Part shown: positions 27,569 through 35,735 of the stretch, piece by piece
Numbering within the stretch: the stretch's first letter is position 1
Layout of the letters: every line of letters starts with the position of its first letter
Assembly (NCBI GenBank): GCA_002483365.1
Contig: DLHT01000018.1
Coordinates: forward strand, 78,411-142,410
Length of the DNA: 64,000 nt
DNA from: Cellvibrio sp. UBA7661
Lineage (GTDB): Bacteria; Pseudomonadota; Gammaproteobacteria; Pseudomonadales; Cellvibrionaceae
Direction: 5' to 3'
Position numbers and translations under genes: made by a program
Notes under the pieces: generated by a model
Seen by the model: only the letters and a program-made list of their open reading frames with translations
The model's database searches: none
What the model was told of the DNA's origin: nothing

Positions 27569-28972
27569 ATGATGAATTTTAAAAAGTGTGTCGCGCTGTG
27601 TGCGATGTTATTCGGTGTAAGTTCTTTGGCAACTGCAGAGGTTATTCCGGTTTATCAAATCAGTGAAGCAAGTGGTACGTTTTTGCAAACCACGCTCACG
27701 CACGATATTTATCGCTACAGTGCCGATACCAAATTAAATGATCTTGTCGTTACCGACCAGCAAGGCAACCGGTTGCCTTATCGCATTGCGGCACCCAGTG
27801 TGCAGAGCAGTGAGCAGACAAACTTTACGCCAGTGCGGTTTTTTCCGGTGGCAGTGGGTACTGCACCGGAAACCTTATTGGTGTTGAGCAGTGCATCCAT
27901 CCGTTTGGATGACAACCAAATTTCGGTAAGTGCAGTTAAGGCTGATAAAGAGGAATTGCAAAACCAAAGCGCGCCGACCGATTTTTATATTGCCGATCTC
28001 AGCGATTTGCGCACCCGTGCCGACAAGCTTGCACTGCTCTGGCCCATCAGCGAGCAGCACCAATATTTGGAGGTAGATGTCAGCGGCACCAATGACATGA
28101 GCAATTGGTCGCCCATTACCAAAACCACATTGGTGCAATTAACTAAAGAGGGCGAGCGTTTAACGCGCAATAAAATCACGCTTAACCTGAGCGAGAAACA
28201 ATACGCTTACATCAAGTTGAAATTTACCCGTGGCAATGAGCAGCTTCAGTTAACACTGATTCAAGTGGAAAATACCGACACCATTGCCAACGCCCCCAAG
28301 CCGGATGTATGGGAAGTGTCCGGTGAATTGGCAGACGAACAAAAATCGGCACTTCATGCAATTAATGGCGGCGCAAAAGTGCAAACCGCCGCATGGGAAT
28401 TTGTGCGTGACGATATAGCACCAGTTAACCGCTTGAGCCTTAGCCTCGGCACAGTGATGTATGGCGATAACGTGAAAATATTTTCACGCAATACTGAAAA
28501 GCAGCCGTGGAATTTGGTGCATCAAGGTATTTGGTTTAACACCCAAGTGGGCGATACCTGGCAGCAGAGCGATGCGATTAACGTGTACAACAATAGCGAT
28601 ACCCAATGGCGCGTAGAACTAAACGAACTCATCCGCACCACCGCCAAGCCGCAACTGGTATTCACCCGCCAGCCGCAGCTTCTGCAATTTATCGCCAACA
28701 ACGCTGCCCCCTATAACATCGCCATAGACACCCAAGCCGCCCCCGACAACCAACAAACCACTACACAAATTTTCGTGCAGTTGGTTAACGGCAAAGACAT
28801 CGAATGGTCACAAACCAACACCACCGAACTAAAACCCAACCTAAACTCCTTCGCCCGCCACGGCATGCAAATCAGTTGGAAAACGATTTTGTTCTGGGCA
28901 ATTATGATCGGCGCAGTAGGTGTGTTGATTTGGGTTGCTGTGCGGTTGATGGGGCAGATGAGAACTTCTTAG
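27569..28972 (+). CDS. DUF3999 exported membrane protein
   Basis: The 467-residue product has a signal peptide (about residues 1-23, ending SLATAE), a long periplasmic beta-rich domain, and one C-terminal membrane helix (about 440-460, TILFWAIMIGAVGVLIWVAV). This layout and its neighbour are typical of DUF3999. Function is unknown. An ATG one codon downstream is an alternative start. The gene is 39 bases after the thioredoxin-like gene and likely in the same operon. Confidence 0.82.
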   Translation: MMNFKKCVALCAMLFGVSSLATAEVIPVYQISEASGTFLQTTLTHDIYRYSADTKLNDLVVTDQQGNRLPYRIAAPSVQSSEQTNFTPVRFFPVAVGTAPETLLVLSSASIRLDDNQISVSAVKADKEELQNQSAPTDFYIADLSDLRTRADKLALLWPISEQHQYLEVDVSGTNDMSNWSPITKTTLVQLTKEGERLTRNKITLNLSEKQYAYIKLKFTRGNEQLQLTLIQVENTDTIANAPKPDVWEVSGELADEQKSALHAINGGAKVQTAAWEFVRDDIAPVNRLSLSLGTVMYGDNVKIFSRNTEKQPWNLVHQGIWFNTQVGDTWQQSDAINVYNNSDTQWRVELNELIRTTAKPQLVFTRQPQLLQFIANNAAPYNIAIDTQAAPDNQQTTTQIFVQLVNGKDIEWSQTNTTELKPNLNSFARHGMQISWKTILFWAIMIGAVGVLIWVAVRLMGQMRTS

Positions 28973-29022
28973 TAATTATTTTCATTGATGAAGCTTATTT
29001 ATTAAATAATGTAGGTGGCAAC

Positions 29023-30249
29023 ATGGAAAAACTAGAAAAAAACTTACCGTTATTGTTGGTTGTAGGCGTAATAGTATGCATTTCGATAATTTCGTTCGGT
29101 ACATTAAGTAATAAAGAAAGTGCTCTCTTAAGTCTATTATTAACAATTTTATCAGTAATTGTTTCTTGGCTTGTATCCAAACGTTACAGTGATTCCCAGC
29201 ATGCAAAAGCAATTCTTGAAGTTAAAGAAATGCATAGTGAAAACCTTCGTACCTACGCCCTAAAAGCCGCGGAAAAAGTTAACAATCTTTCTTTACAGTT
29301 AAATAGACTATCAACTTATTTAGAGATGGAGCTACAAAACGTTGATTATGAGAAAGATAGCGAAGCTTTAAGTGCTAAGGAGGAGCGACTTGAAAGTGCA
29401 ATACATATGATAGCTATGCTGAAATCAGTGAACGATACATCCTTAAGTGATTGGCAGGGGGTTATCGGTGACGAAATTGAAGAGCAGCGTGAGGAGCAGG
29501 AGGAAAGAGAGGAGGAACTGAGATCTTTAGTTGGTCGATTGGAACGTCTTTGGCTTGACAATAAAAAAGATACAGGTGTTAGCACAGAGGAATTAAATCA
29601 AAAAATAAATAGTCTTAGAAAGGAAATAAAAATTGCTGTGAGCAATATATCAGGAACGCCTCTTTCAACAACTAGACCAAAGAAAATTGTTAAAAGAAAT
29701 GTCGAGGCAAAGTGCACCAACTGTAAACACATTAATGAATATGTTCAAAGAGCTAGAAGAAACAGTGTTAAACATATTGTATGCAGTCATTGCTCTGTAA
29801 CATTAATCTCCAGATTCAATCCGGAAAACGATAATTTCATAGTAGAGCAAGCAGGCCCGAAACTTGAAACTATTACTTGTCCCAACGAGATCTGTAGCTC
29901 GAATATTAAAGTTATGATTGATACTCAGCCTCATACCAAATCAAAAATTGTGTGCGATAGCTGTAGCTCAAGCATACATTTAAAAAGATTAAGTAGCGGA
30001 AACGTCCAAGTAAGCATGACTCCAATCCTAGGCGACTCGGATTTGCTTACGGATGAGTTACTACAAGAAATTAAAAGCTTGCTTCCTGATCAGCCATGGC
30101 CAAAATACATACATAAATCTGTCGCTAAAGAACTTGGCTTATCTAATGGAGTGGTTCAAAGGGCAATAAGGGAGCTGATTAAAAAAGGGGATTTTAAAGA
30201 ACAAATTGACGGAAAATTATTTGAGTTAAATGAGATTGGCTTATCATAA
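29023..30249 (+). CDS. Membrane-anchored coiled-coil, double zinc-ribbon protein with C-terminal winged helix
   Basis: I do not recognise a named family. The 408-residue product has two membrane segments (about residues 8-27 and 32-52) and a long acidic coiled coil (about 60-210, including EEQREEQEEREEELRSL). Two zinc-ribbon-like cysteine sets follow: CTNC with CSHC at about 230-257, and CPNEIC with CDSC at about 286-312. A C-terminal winged helix-turn-helix (about 335-400, SVAKELGLSNGVVQRAIRELIKKGDF) looks competent for DNA binding. The open frame extends back to 28804 across the DUF3999 gene; ATG at 29023 is the sensible start. The gene is clearly AT-richer than its neighbours and uses many AGA and ATA codons, a sign of horizontal transfer. 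Confidence 0.75.
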   Translation: MEKLEKNLPLLLVVGVIVCISIISFGTLSNKESALLSLLLTILSVIVSWLVSKRYSDSQHAKAILEVKEMHSENLRTYALKAAEKVNNLSLQLNRLSTYLEMELQNVDYEKDSEALSAKEERLESAIHMIAMLKSVNDTSLSDWQGVIGDEIEEQREEQEEREEELRSLVGRLERLWLDNKKDTGVSTEELNQKINSLRKEIKIAVSNISGTPLSTTRPKKIVKRNVEAKCTNCKHINEYVQRARRNSVKHIVCSHCSVTLISRFNPENDNFIVEQAGPKLETITCPNEICSSNIKVMIDTQPHTKSKIVCDSCSSSIHLKRLSSGNVQVSMTPILGDSDLLTDELLQEIKSLLPDQPWPKYIHKSVAKELGLSNGVVQRAIRELIKKGDFKEQIDGKLFELNEIGLS

Positions 30250-30283
30250 CTCCTGATATTTTATAGAAAATAAAGAGATATAA

Positions 30284-31036
30284 ATGGCTTCAAAATTTTA
30301 CGTAGTATGGGCGGGGCGCGAGACGGGGATTTTTACGGATTGGGCTACGTGTAAAAAGCATGTCGATGGATTTGTGGGGGCGCGTTATAAATCGTTTTTG
30401 AGCCGTGAAGAGGCTGAGGCAGCGTTTGGTAATGCAAAGCCTACGACTGGAACTGGCCGTGCTGCGCCGAGTGGGAATAAAGTTAAAACCTACAATGCGG
30501 CGGAAGTGAATGCGCTGCCGCAGCAAGTAAAAATATTTACCGATGGTGGCTGCGAACCTAATCCGGGTGAGGCTGGGTCTGGTGTGGCGGTTTATCGCGA
30601 TGGTAAGTTGGTGGAGTTGTGGTATGGGTTGTATAACCCGATGGGTACTAACAATACTGCCGAATTAAATGCACTCCACCAAGGACTATTAATTGCCCAA
30701 CACGACATCGCCCAAGGCAAAACCGCTGCGGTATTTTCCGACTCACAATACGCCATACAGTGCGTAACGGTATGGGCAATTGGTTGGGAAAAAGCCGGAT
30801 GGAAAAAGAAGGGCGGGGAGATTAAAAATCTGGAGCTGATTAAGGATATTTATTCACTGCACCAAACCCTGAAGAATAGCGTGCAAGTATTGCACGTGAA
30901 TGGCCATGTGGGTGTGCAGGGCAATGAATTGGCTGACCGCATGTCGATACTTGCCATTCAAACCCACGAAACCGAGTTTGCGCTTTATCGCGAACCTTTG
31001 GATATCAACGCGATATTGGCAACACGCGCTGGTTAA
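30284..31036 (+). CDS. Ribonuclease HI with N-terminal hybrid-binding domain
   Basis: This 250-residue enzyme degrades the RNA strand of RNA-DNA hybrids. Residues 4-48 form the small hybrid-binding domain (viroplasmin/caulimovirus type), typical of eukaryotic RNase H1 and a minority of bacterial enzymes. After a Gly/Ala/Thr linker comes the catalytic domain: Asp87 in FTDGG, Glu127 in NTAEL, Asp153 in FSDSQ, then HVNGHVGVQGNELAD, which gives the active-site His and last Asp. All catalytic residues are present. The standard rnhA gene is missing from its usual place before dnaQ, so this may be the main RNase HI or an addition to one elsewhere. Confidence 0.92.
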   Translation: MASKFYVVWAGRETGIFTDWATCKKHVDGFVGARYKSFLSREEAEAAFGNAKPTTGTGRAAPSGNKVKTYNAAEVNALPQQVKIFTDGGCEPNPGEAGSGVAVYRDGKLVELWYGLYNPMGTNNTAELNALHQGLLIAQHDIAQGKTAAVFSDSQYAIQCVTVWAIGWEKAGWKKKGGEIKNLELIKDIYSLHQTLKNSVQVLHVNGHVGVQGNELADRMSILAIQTHETEFALYREPLDINAILATRAG

Positions 31037-31102
31037 CGACGGCATTAATAACGTCACACTGATAACAACACTATCGATAACAAAACGAAAGGAATTACCA
31101 AA

Positions 31103-31675
31103 ATGACATTAGGTGCATGCCCATGCTGTGGTTCTCGCAATTTAAAAAAGCTACAAGGTGAACAATTTACTTGTGTGGATTGCAAAGCGCCCTTGCGTTT
31201 TACGTGGAGTGCTGCGCACATTATTGGAATTTTTTTGCCGGTATTTTTGCCTAATTTATTAAAGTCCTTTCCTGATACTGTGCAGTATGGTGTTCCTGCT
31301 GTGTTATTGGTTGTGCTGTTGATTCTGTACTATCGCTATCGCCGGTTTTATGTGGATGATATTGGTGTGGCAGAGGCCATTAATGCACGCAATAGTGATT
31401 TAACCCATATCAACCGGTTTGTTGCAGGCAAAATAGGTGCGATTGATTTTGTCAGTAACATCGATGCGCTCAAAAGCACCTATGCAAAAGAACCAGCGAT
31501 ACAAACGCTGATTCAAGATCACTTTAATCGGGTAGGTGGTCTTAGTCTTAGCGACCAAGCGGCAGGATTCTCGGCTGTGTATCCGAGTGTTGATCTCATG
31601 AGTATTGCTGCTGAGCAACAAAAAGCAGCCAATGATGAAATCGCGCGTTTAAAAACTTACAAAATTACCGTTTAG
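31103..31675 (+). CDS. Zinc-ribbon membrane protein of unknown function
   Basis: The 190-residue protein starts with a zinc ribbon (CPCCGSRNL, then CVDCKAPL, about residues 6-30). Two membrane segments follow, at about 36-52 and 60-77, and then a soluble C-terminal domain without recognisable motifs. It does not match a family I can name. GAAAGGAA at about 31087-31094 precedes the ATG. It is probably cotranscribed with the next gene, which starts 11 bases past its stop. Confidence 0.72.
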   Translation: MTLGACPCCGSRNLKKLQGEQFTCVDCKAPLRFTWSAAHIIGIFLPVFLPNLLKSFPDTVQYGVPAVLLVVLLILYYRYRRFYVDDIGVAEAINARNSDLTHINRFVAGKIGAIDFVSNIDALKSTYAKEPAIQTLIQDHFNRVGGLSLSDQAAGFSAVYPSVDLMSIAAEQQKAANDEIARLKTYKITV

Positions 31676-31686
31676 AAGGCTGCTCT

Positions 31687-33135
31687 TTGTTTACCAAAAC
31701 CGTCGCTGTACAAAAATCTGCTTATGTTTACCTTGGAGTATTCTGCCTATTCGCATTAGCGCTTTGGGCACCTGCTTTGTTTATTCCCTTTTGGGGTGAT
31801 GATTATTTTTTTCTGACCCAAGCTCGGGATGCGCGTCTAACTGGTAATTCATGGTGGTTGCCGTTTGTGACTCCATCGCAAACCGGATTTTGGCGGCCAT
31901 TGAGTATGGATACTGGCTGGCGGTTTGTAGAGCAATTTCTACAGGGGGATTTGCTGTATTCGCATTTGTATTCCTGGTGCTTAACATTATTATCGCTCGC
32001 CGGTATTGCGTTATTTGCATTCCAATTTGCGCGGGCAATGCGGTGGCAACAACCGCTGCTGATTGCGTTACTCACCGCCGCGCTACATGCCGTACATATA
32101 GTGACCTATTTGCCGCTGCATTGGGTGGCGGCAATGAACAGCCCTACATTAGTTTTCTTTTTAAGCATTACACTTGCTGTTTGGGTTGCGTTACCACGTA
32201 TGCAGGGTGCTAAACGTTGGCTGACGCTGCTCAGTTTGCCGCTACTGCAATTGCTATCGTTATTCAGCAAAGAACCCGCCATCCTGATTCCTGCTTTGGT
32301 CGTTGTGCTCGCGATTTTTCTACATAAGCAACAATCCTATAAAAAAATGGATATCGCCATGTGGTTTATCTGTGTGGGTATTTGCGTGCTGTGGCTTTAT
32401 TTTTATAAAGAGTTCACGCCCAACCGCCACTCTGCATATGGATTAACACTGGGGAAAAATATCACCATCAACTCACTGAGTTTTTCCGCATGGATTTTTA
32501 ACGTTCCGCGTGAAGCCTTGCGCATGATTGTCACAGCCGGTTTTTGGGAAAGCAAGTTTTGGATAGGCAGCCTGTGGGCAGCCGCCTGTTTCATTCCGAT
32601 GGCGATAGTCTATTGGATCAGCCTGCGCACCTTAAAACCCGCGTTCACGCTTATCCAATGGCTGGCAGCATTGGCCTTTTTAGTGATCGCCTATGGCCCT
32701 TATTTTGTATTGGCCGACCAAGCTTATGAATATTACGCAGCAGTCGCGATGATATTGCCTTTGTTGTTAGTCGCGCGCGCATTATTGGTTGCAAGCAAAC
32801 TTAAAATGGGATTGTTATTGGTAGGTATTTCATCATTCATTGCAGTGCAGGGCACGCGCTCGGCAGAATATCCGGCAGTGATTGATCGCGCCTTTTGGGC
32901 AGAGCGACAAGTGGAATATTTACAGCAGCAGCCAGTGTCAGTACCTCTGTTGGTCAGCGTTGCTAATGAACACCAATTTGCCGCGTTGGGAATTCAGGGA
33001 ATTGAATGGCGCTTGGGGTTGGCAAAAGGCAGTGTGATACTCACACCCACCTGCGAAGTGCAAGGCAAGCTATTATCTAACCGGATACTGGTACAAAATT
33101 CTGCAGGGAATTTTGTGTGGCAAAACTGCCATTAA
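31687..33135 (+). CDS. Polytopic membrane protein, possible GT-C-type glycosyltransferase
   Basis: This 482-residue protein has about ten to twelve membrane helices. The first extracytoplasmic loop contains FWGDDYFF (about residues 33-41), like the Asp-containing loop 1 motif of GT-C transferases that use lipid-linked sugars (PMT/ArnT type). The short soluble C terminus shows no other signature. No donor or acceptor can be named. The start is TTG at 31687, supported by AGAAGG at 31675-31680; no ATG exists nearby in frame. It lies directly before the SIR2-like gene, with 13 bases between. Confidence 0.6.
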   Translation: MFTKTVAVQKSAYVYLGVFCLFALALWAPALFIPFWGDDYFFLTQARDARLTGNSWWLPFVTPSQTGFWRPLSMDTGWRFVEQFLQGDLLYSHLYSWCLTLLSLAGIALFAFQFARAMRWQQPLLIALLTAALHAVHIVTYLPLHWVAAMNSPTLVFFLSITLAVWVALPRMQGAKRWLTLLSLPLLQLLSLFSKEPAILIPALVVVLAIFLHKQQSYKKMDIAMWFICVGICVLWLYFYKEFTPNRHSAYGLTLGKNITINSLSFSAWIFNVPREALRMIVTAGFWESKFWIGSLWAAACFIPMAIVYWISLRTLKPAFTLIQWLAALAFLVIAYGPYFVLADQAYEYYAAVAMILPLLLVARALLVASKLKMGLLLVGISSFIAVQGTRSAEYPAVIDRAFWAERQVEYLQQQPVSVPLLVSVANEHQFAALGIQGIEWRLGLAKGSVILTPTCEVQGKLLSNRILVQNSAGNFVWQNCH

Positions 33136-33148
33136 CTATGTGAATAAA

Positions 33149-34042
33149 ATGACTCTGAAAACGATTCTTCATAATAATCATAAAGAGCTTGCTCTGATTA
33201 TCGGCAACGGCATTAACCGTTATAACAGCGATGCAGGCATTAACTCATGGGATGCCATGTTGTTGGAGTTATGGGAAAAACACACTCTGGAGGATGCGCA
33301 AGCAATTCCATTAGGTATTTCGTTAACCGAATTTTACGATGCGCTGGATTTAAGTAGCCAATTAAAAGAAAAAAATCTGCAAAAAGAATTTTGCGATTTT
33401 CTTACCGGATGGAAAGCAAAGCCGCACCACCATGCGATTGTTAATTGGGCGAAAAACCTCAATACACCGATACTGACCACCAATTTTGATGAGACGTTAT
33501 CCGATTGTTTGGCATTGAATTTACATCACGCCGACGGCCAACGCTTTACCGACTTTTATCCCTGGAGCAGTTGTTTTGCGCCTGCACCGGTTACTAATGT
33601 CGCACGCGAATTTGCTATTTGGCATATCAACGGTATGCAGCGATATTCGCGCAGTATCCGTTTGGGTTTGAGCCACTATATGGGCTCGGTAGAGCGGGCG
33701 AGGGCGTTGATCCATAAAGGTAACCCCGGTCGTTTATATGGCGATAATGACAGCAAAATCTGGAACGGTGAAAACACCTGGCTGCATAGTATTTTTAATT
33801 GCGATTTACTTTTTCTCGGCCTGGGGCTGGATACCTCCGAAATATTTTTGCGCTGGTTGTTGATCGAACGCGCCAAATATTTCAAAACATTTCCTGAGCG
33901 CGCCAGAAAAGCTTGGTACGTCTACGCCGGTAAGGATATATCCCAAGGGCAGCTGATTTTCCTGAAAAGTGTGGGCTGCGATGTGGTTAAAGAATCCAGC
34001 TACGATGCGTTATACACAGACGCATTTTTGCCCACCTCCTGA
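33149..34042 (+). CDS. SIR2-like domain protein
   Basis: This 297-residue cytoplasmic protein shows the SIR2-like NAD-binding pattern: GNGIN at residues 19-23, TTNFDET with Asn112 and Asp114, a WHING segment with His159 in the position of the catalytic base, and LLFLGLGLDTSEIFLRWLL near residue 230. It has no zinc-binding cysteines of true sirtuins. Related stand-alone or fused SIR2-like domains act as NADases in anti-phage systems; enzymatic activity and such a role here are inferred. An alternative start at 33113 would overlap the preceding gene, so ATG at 33149 is used. Confidence 0.72.
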   Translation: MTLKTILHNNHKELALIIGNGINRYNSDAGINSWDAMLLELWEKHTLEDAQAIPLGISLTEFYDALDLSSQLKEKNLQKEFCDFLTGWKAKPHHHAIVNWAKNLNTPILTTNFDETLSDCLALNLHHADGQRFTDFYPWSSCFAPAPVTNVAREFAIWHINGMQRYSRSIRLGLSHYMGSVERARALIHKGNPGRLYGDNDSKIWNGENTWLHSIFNCDLLFLGLGLDTSEIFLRWLLIERAKYFKTFPERARKAWYVYAGKDISQGQLIFLKSVGCDVVKESSYDALYTDAFLPTS

Positions 34043-34170
34043 TCCTCGGTTTGGTTTTGTAAATTTCCTCCTATTTATCTGATAATTAAGGTAAATTGAT
34101 CGCAGCCGGTAAAGGCTCGCATCGATAAACCATAAGACCACAGCGATAAAAAGATAAAGAGGGGCTAAAG

Positions 34171-35019
34171 ATGACTCACCGCGTTACCCGTTCCTTAGTG
34201 GCTCTGGCCGCATTGCTCGGCCACATGGCCTATGCAGCTGAATCCATCACCCAAACTACACCTTCGCCAGAGCAGGAAGAGTGGATTGAATTATTCAATG
34301 GTAAAGACCTGAGTAATTGGACGATCAAAATCCGCGGATATCCACTGGGCGAAAATGCGTTGGATACCTTTCGTGTGAAAGATGGCGTGATGCAAGTGCG
34401 TTACGATAACTACGACGAATTCGGCGGAAGGTTTGGCCATATTTTTTCCAATGCTGGCTCATTTTCGCATTACAAAATCCAGATCGAATATCGTTTTGTC
34501 GGCGAGCAAGTCAAAGGCGGCCCCGCATGGGCGTGGCGCAACAACGGCATTATGTATCACGCGCAAGATCCTAAAACGATGGCATTGGATCAGGATTTTC
34601 CTGGCAGCATGGAATACCAATTATTAGGCGGCAACGGTAAAGATGCCCGTTCAACCGGCAACCTCTGCACACCGGGCACACACGTTGTCTATAACGGAAA
34701 ATTTACCGAAGATCACATTATTAATTCCAGCAGCGAAACTTATCACGGCGACCAATGGGTGACTGCTGAATTGGTTGTGCACGGCAGTGAAAAAGCCGAG
34801 CACTTTATCAACGGCAAAAAAGTACTGGAATACACCGGCCTGCAGTGGGATGACCGCACCCCAAACGACCGCGGCTACATCGCACTGCAAGCAGAAACCG
34901 CACCGGCGGAATTCCGCAAAGTCCGTTTATTAAACCTTGAAGGTTGCATGGATAAAAAAGCAAAAAACTACAAACGTTATTTGGTGAAAGATAATCCGAA
35001 AGCGTGTCAATACGAGTAG
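34171..35019 (+). CDS. Secreted DUF1080 protein (3-keto-disaccharide hydrolase type)
   Basis: The 282-residue protein has a signal peptide (about residues 1-23, ending AYAAE) and a concanavalin-A-like DUF1080 domain (about 35-255). WIELFNGKDLSNWTIK at the start, a central GSMEYQLLGG and the GYIALQAE stretch are family features. Some members cleave 3-keto-glycosides. The C-terminal GCMDKKAKNY...ACQY tail is a small cysteine-containing module often found at the ends of secreted DUF1080 proteins. AGAGGGG precedes the ATG. Confidence 0.88.
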   Translation: MTHRVTRSLVALAALLGHMAYAAESITQTTPSPEQEEWIELFNGKDLSNWTIKIRGYPLGENALDTFRVKDGVMQVRYDNYDEFGGRFGHIFSNAGSFSHYKIQIEYRFVGEQVKGGPAWAWRNNGIMYHAQDPKTMALDQDFPGSMEYQLLGGNGKDARSTGNLCTPGTHVVYNGKFTEDHIINSSSETYHGDQWVTAELVVHGSEKAEHFINGKKVLEYTGLQWDDRTPNDRGYIALQAETAPAEFRKVRLLNLEGCMDKKAKNYKRYLVKDNPKACQYE

Positions 35020-35069
35020 AAGATTATATCGGCTCATAAGTGTTGCGTGTTCGATACGCTCGCAGTGAG

Positions 35070-35108
35070 CAGCCGCTGAATGATTTAAACGCTTCATTAA
35101 AGCGGCTG
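35070..35108. repeat. Long hairpin downstream of the DUF1080 gene
   Basis: CAGCCGCT and AGCGGCTG pair over 8 bp. Inside them AATGA pairs with TCATT. It has no T run and may be a decayed repeat or an mRNA 3'-end structure. Confidence 0.45.
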
Positions 35109-35190
35109 ACTCGCGCTATGAGCGGGTGATCGTGACTTTATTACCGTGATGTAAAGTGATGGCATACACAGGGAAGGTGAGTGATTTTGA

Positions 35191-35222
35191 AAAGCGCGCA
35201 ATTCACATTGCGCGCTTTTTTA
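35191..35222 (+). terminator. Terminator in the DUF1080-GH43 gap
   Basis: AAAGCGCGCAA and TTGCGCGCTTT form an 11-bp stem with a TTCACA-type loop, followed by TTTATT. It lies 170 bases past the DUF1080 stop. Confidence 0.8.
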
Positions 35223-35364
35223 TTGGTTCAGCATTATTTTTAAAGTCAATTACACGGTATTACAAAGCGTTAAGGTTTTCTTGGTGAAACATTTTTGTTG
35301 GTGTAGAAATAGGTATGGAGTAGGATTGGTTGCTTAATGCTCATGCCGAGGCTAGGTTAGTGAT

Positions 35365-35391
35365 TGTAGGGCGTGCTTTGTGAAGCAAGCC
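35365..35391 (-). repeat. REP-like palindrome with CCTACA tail (copy A)
   Basis: GGCGTGCTT and AAGCAAGCC form a 9-base stem with one mismatch around TGTG. On the minus strand the stem is followed by CCCTACA, the tail also found on copy B at 35704. Confidence 0.5.
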
Positions 35392-35607
35392 GCCGAAGGT
35401 CTCAGGTGTGCCGAGACTGTGTCAAAACGTGCTCACAGACCAAAACTATTTGTGCAGTAATTTTTTGAGATGGCCGTTCTGCGACGTCTAGTAGATTCTC
35501 TACTAATTACATTTAATTCAACTATTTTTTACAAATTACCCGCACAAACAATGTGAATCGCAACCGGGCACAATGTCATTGTTGCGGTTCATTCCTCACC
35601 GGCAACC

Positions 35608-35662
35608 TACCGCGCCTGTGTTTTCACAGGCTGTGTAAATTGATGAAGCGGGAGGCGCGGTA
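35608..35662. repeat. Nested inverted repeat
   Basis: The outer arms TACCGCGCCT (35608-35617) and AGGCGCGGTA (35653-35662) are perfectly complementary. Within them CCTGTG-TTTT-CACAGG (35615-35630) makes a second hairpin sharing bases with the left outer arm, so the two folds are mutually exclusive in part. Confidence 0.55.
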
Positions 35663-35703
35663 TTTGGCAAAGGCATTTAAAATAGAAATGGGTGAATACA
35701 TGC

Positions 35704-35734
35704 GTACGATTACGCTGCGTTAATCGTACCTACA
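35704..35734 (+). repeat. REP-like palindrome with CCTACA tail (copy B)
   Basis: GTACGATTA and TAATCGTAC are a perfect 9-bp stem around CGCTGCGT, followed by CTACA (CCTACA counting the last stem base). The TTACGCTGCG-TAA core matches a REP-like design seen in many bacteria. It ends only a few bases from the GH43 stop codon. Confidence 0.6.
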
Positions 35735-35735
35735 T

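Larger units (their letters stand above)
35020..35735. other. 716-base intergenic region rich in palindromes
   Basis: No convincing gene is present between the DUF1080 and GH43 genes. The region holds a long hairpin (35070-35108), a terminator (35191-35222), two REP-like palindromes (35365-35391 and 35704-35734) and a nested inverted repeat (35608-35662). The stretch 35230-35360 shows nothing I can interpret. Confidence 0.75.

Noticed and set aside
28804..29022. Upstream extension of the AT-rich gene into the DUF3999 gene
   Set aside because: The extension overlaps a well-supported gene in another frame and lacks a ribosome site; ATG at 29023 begins with a membrane helix.
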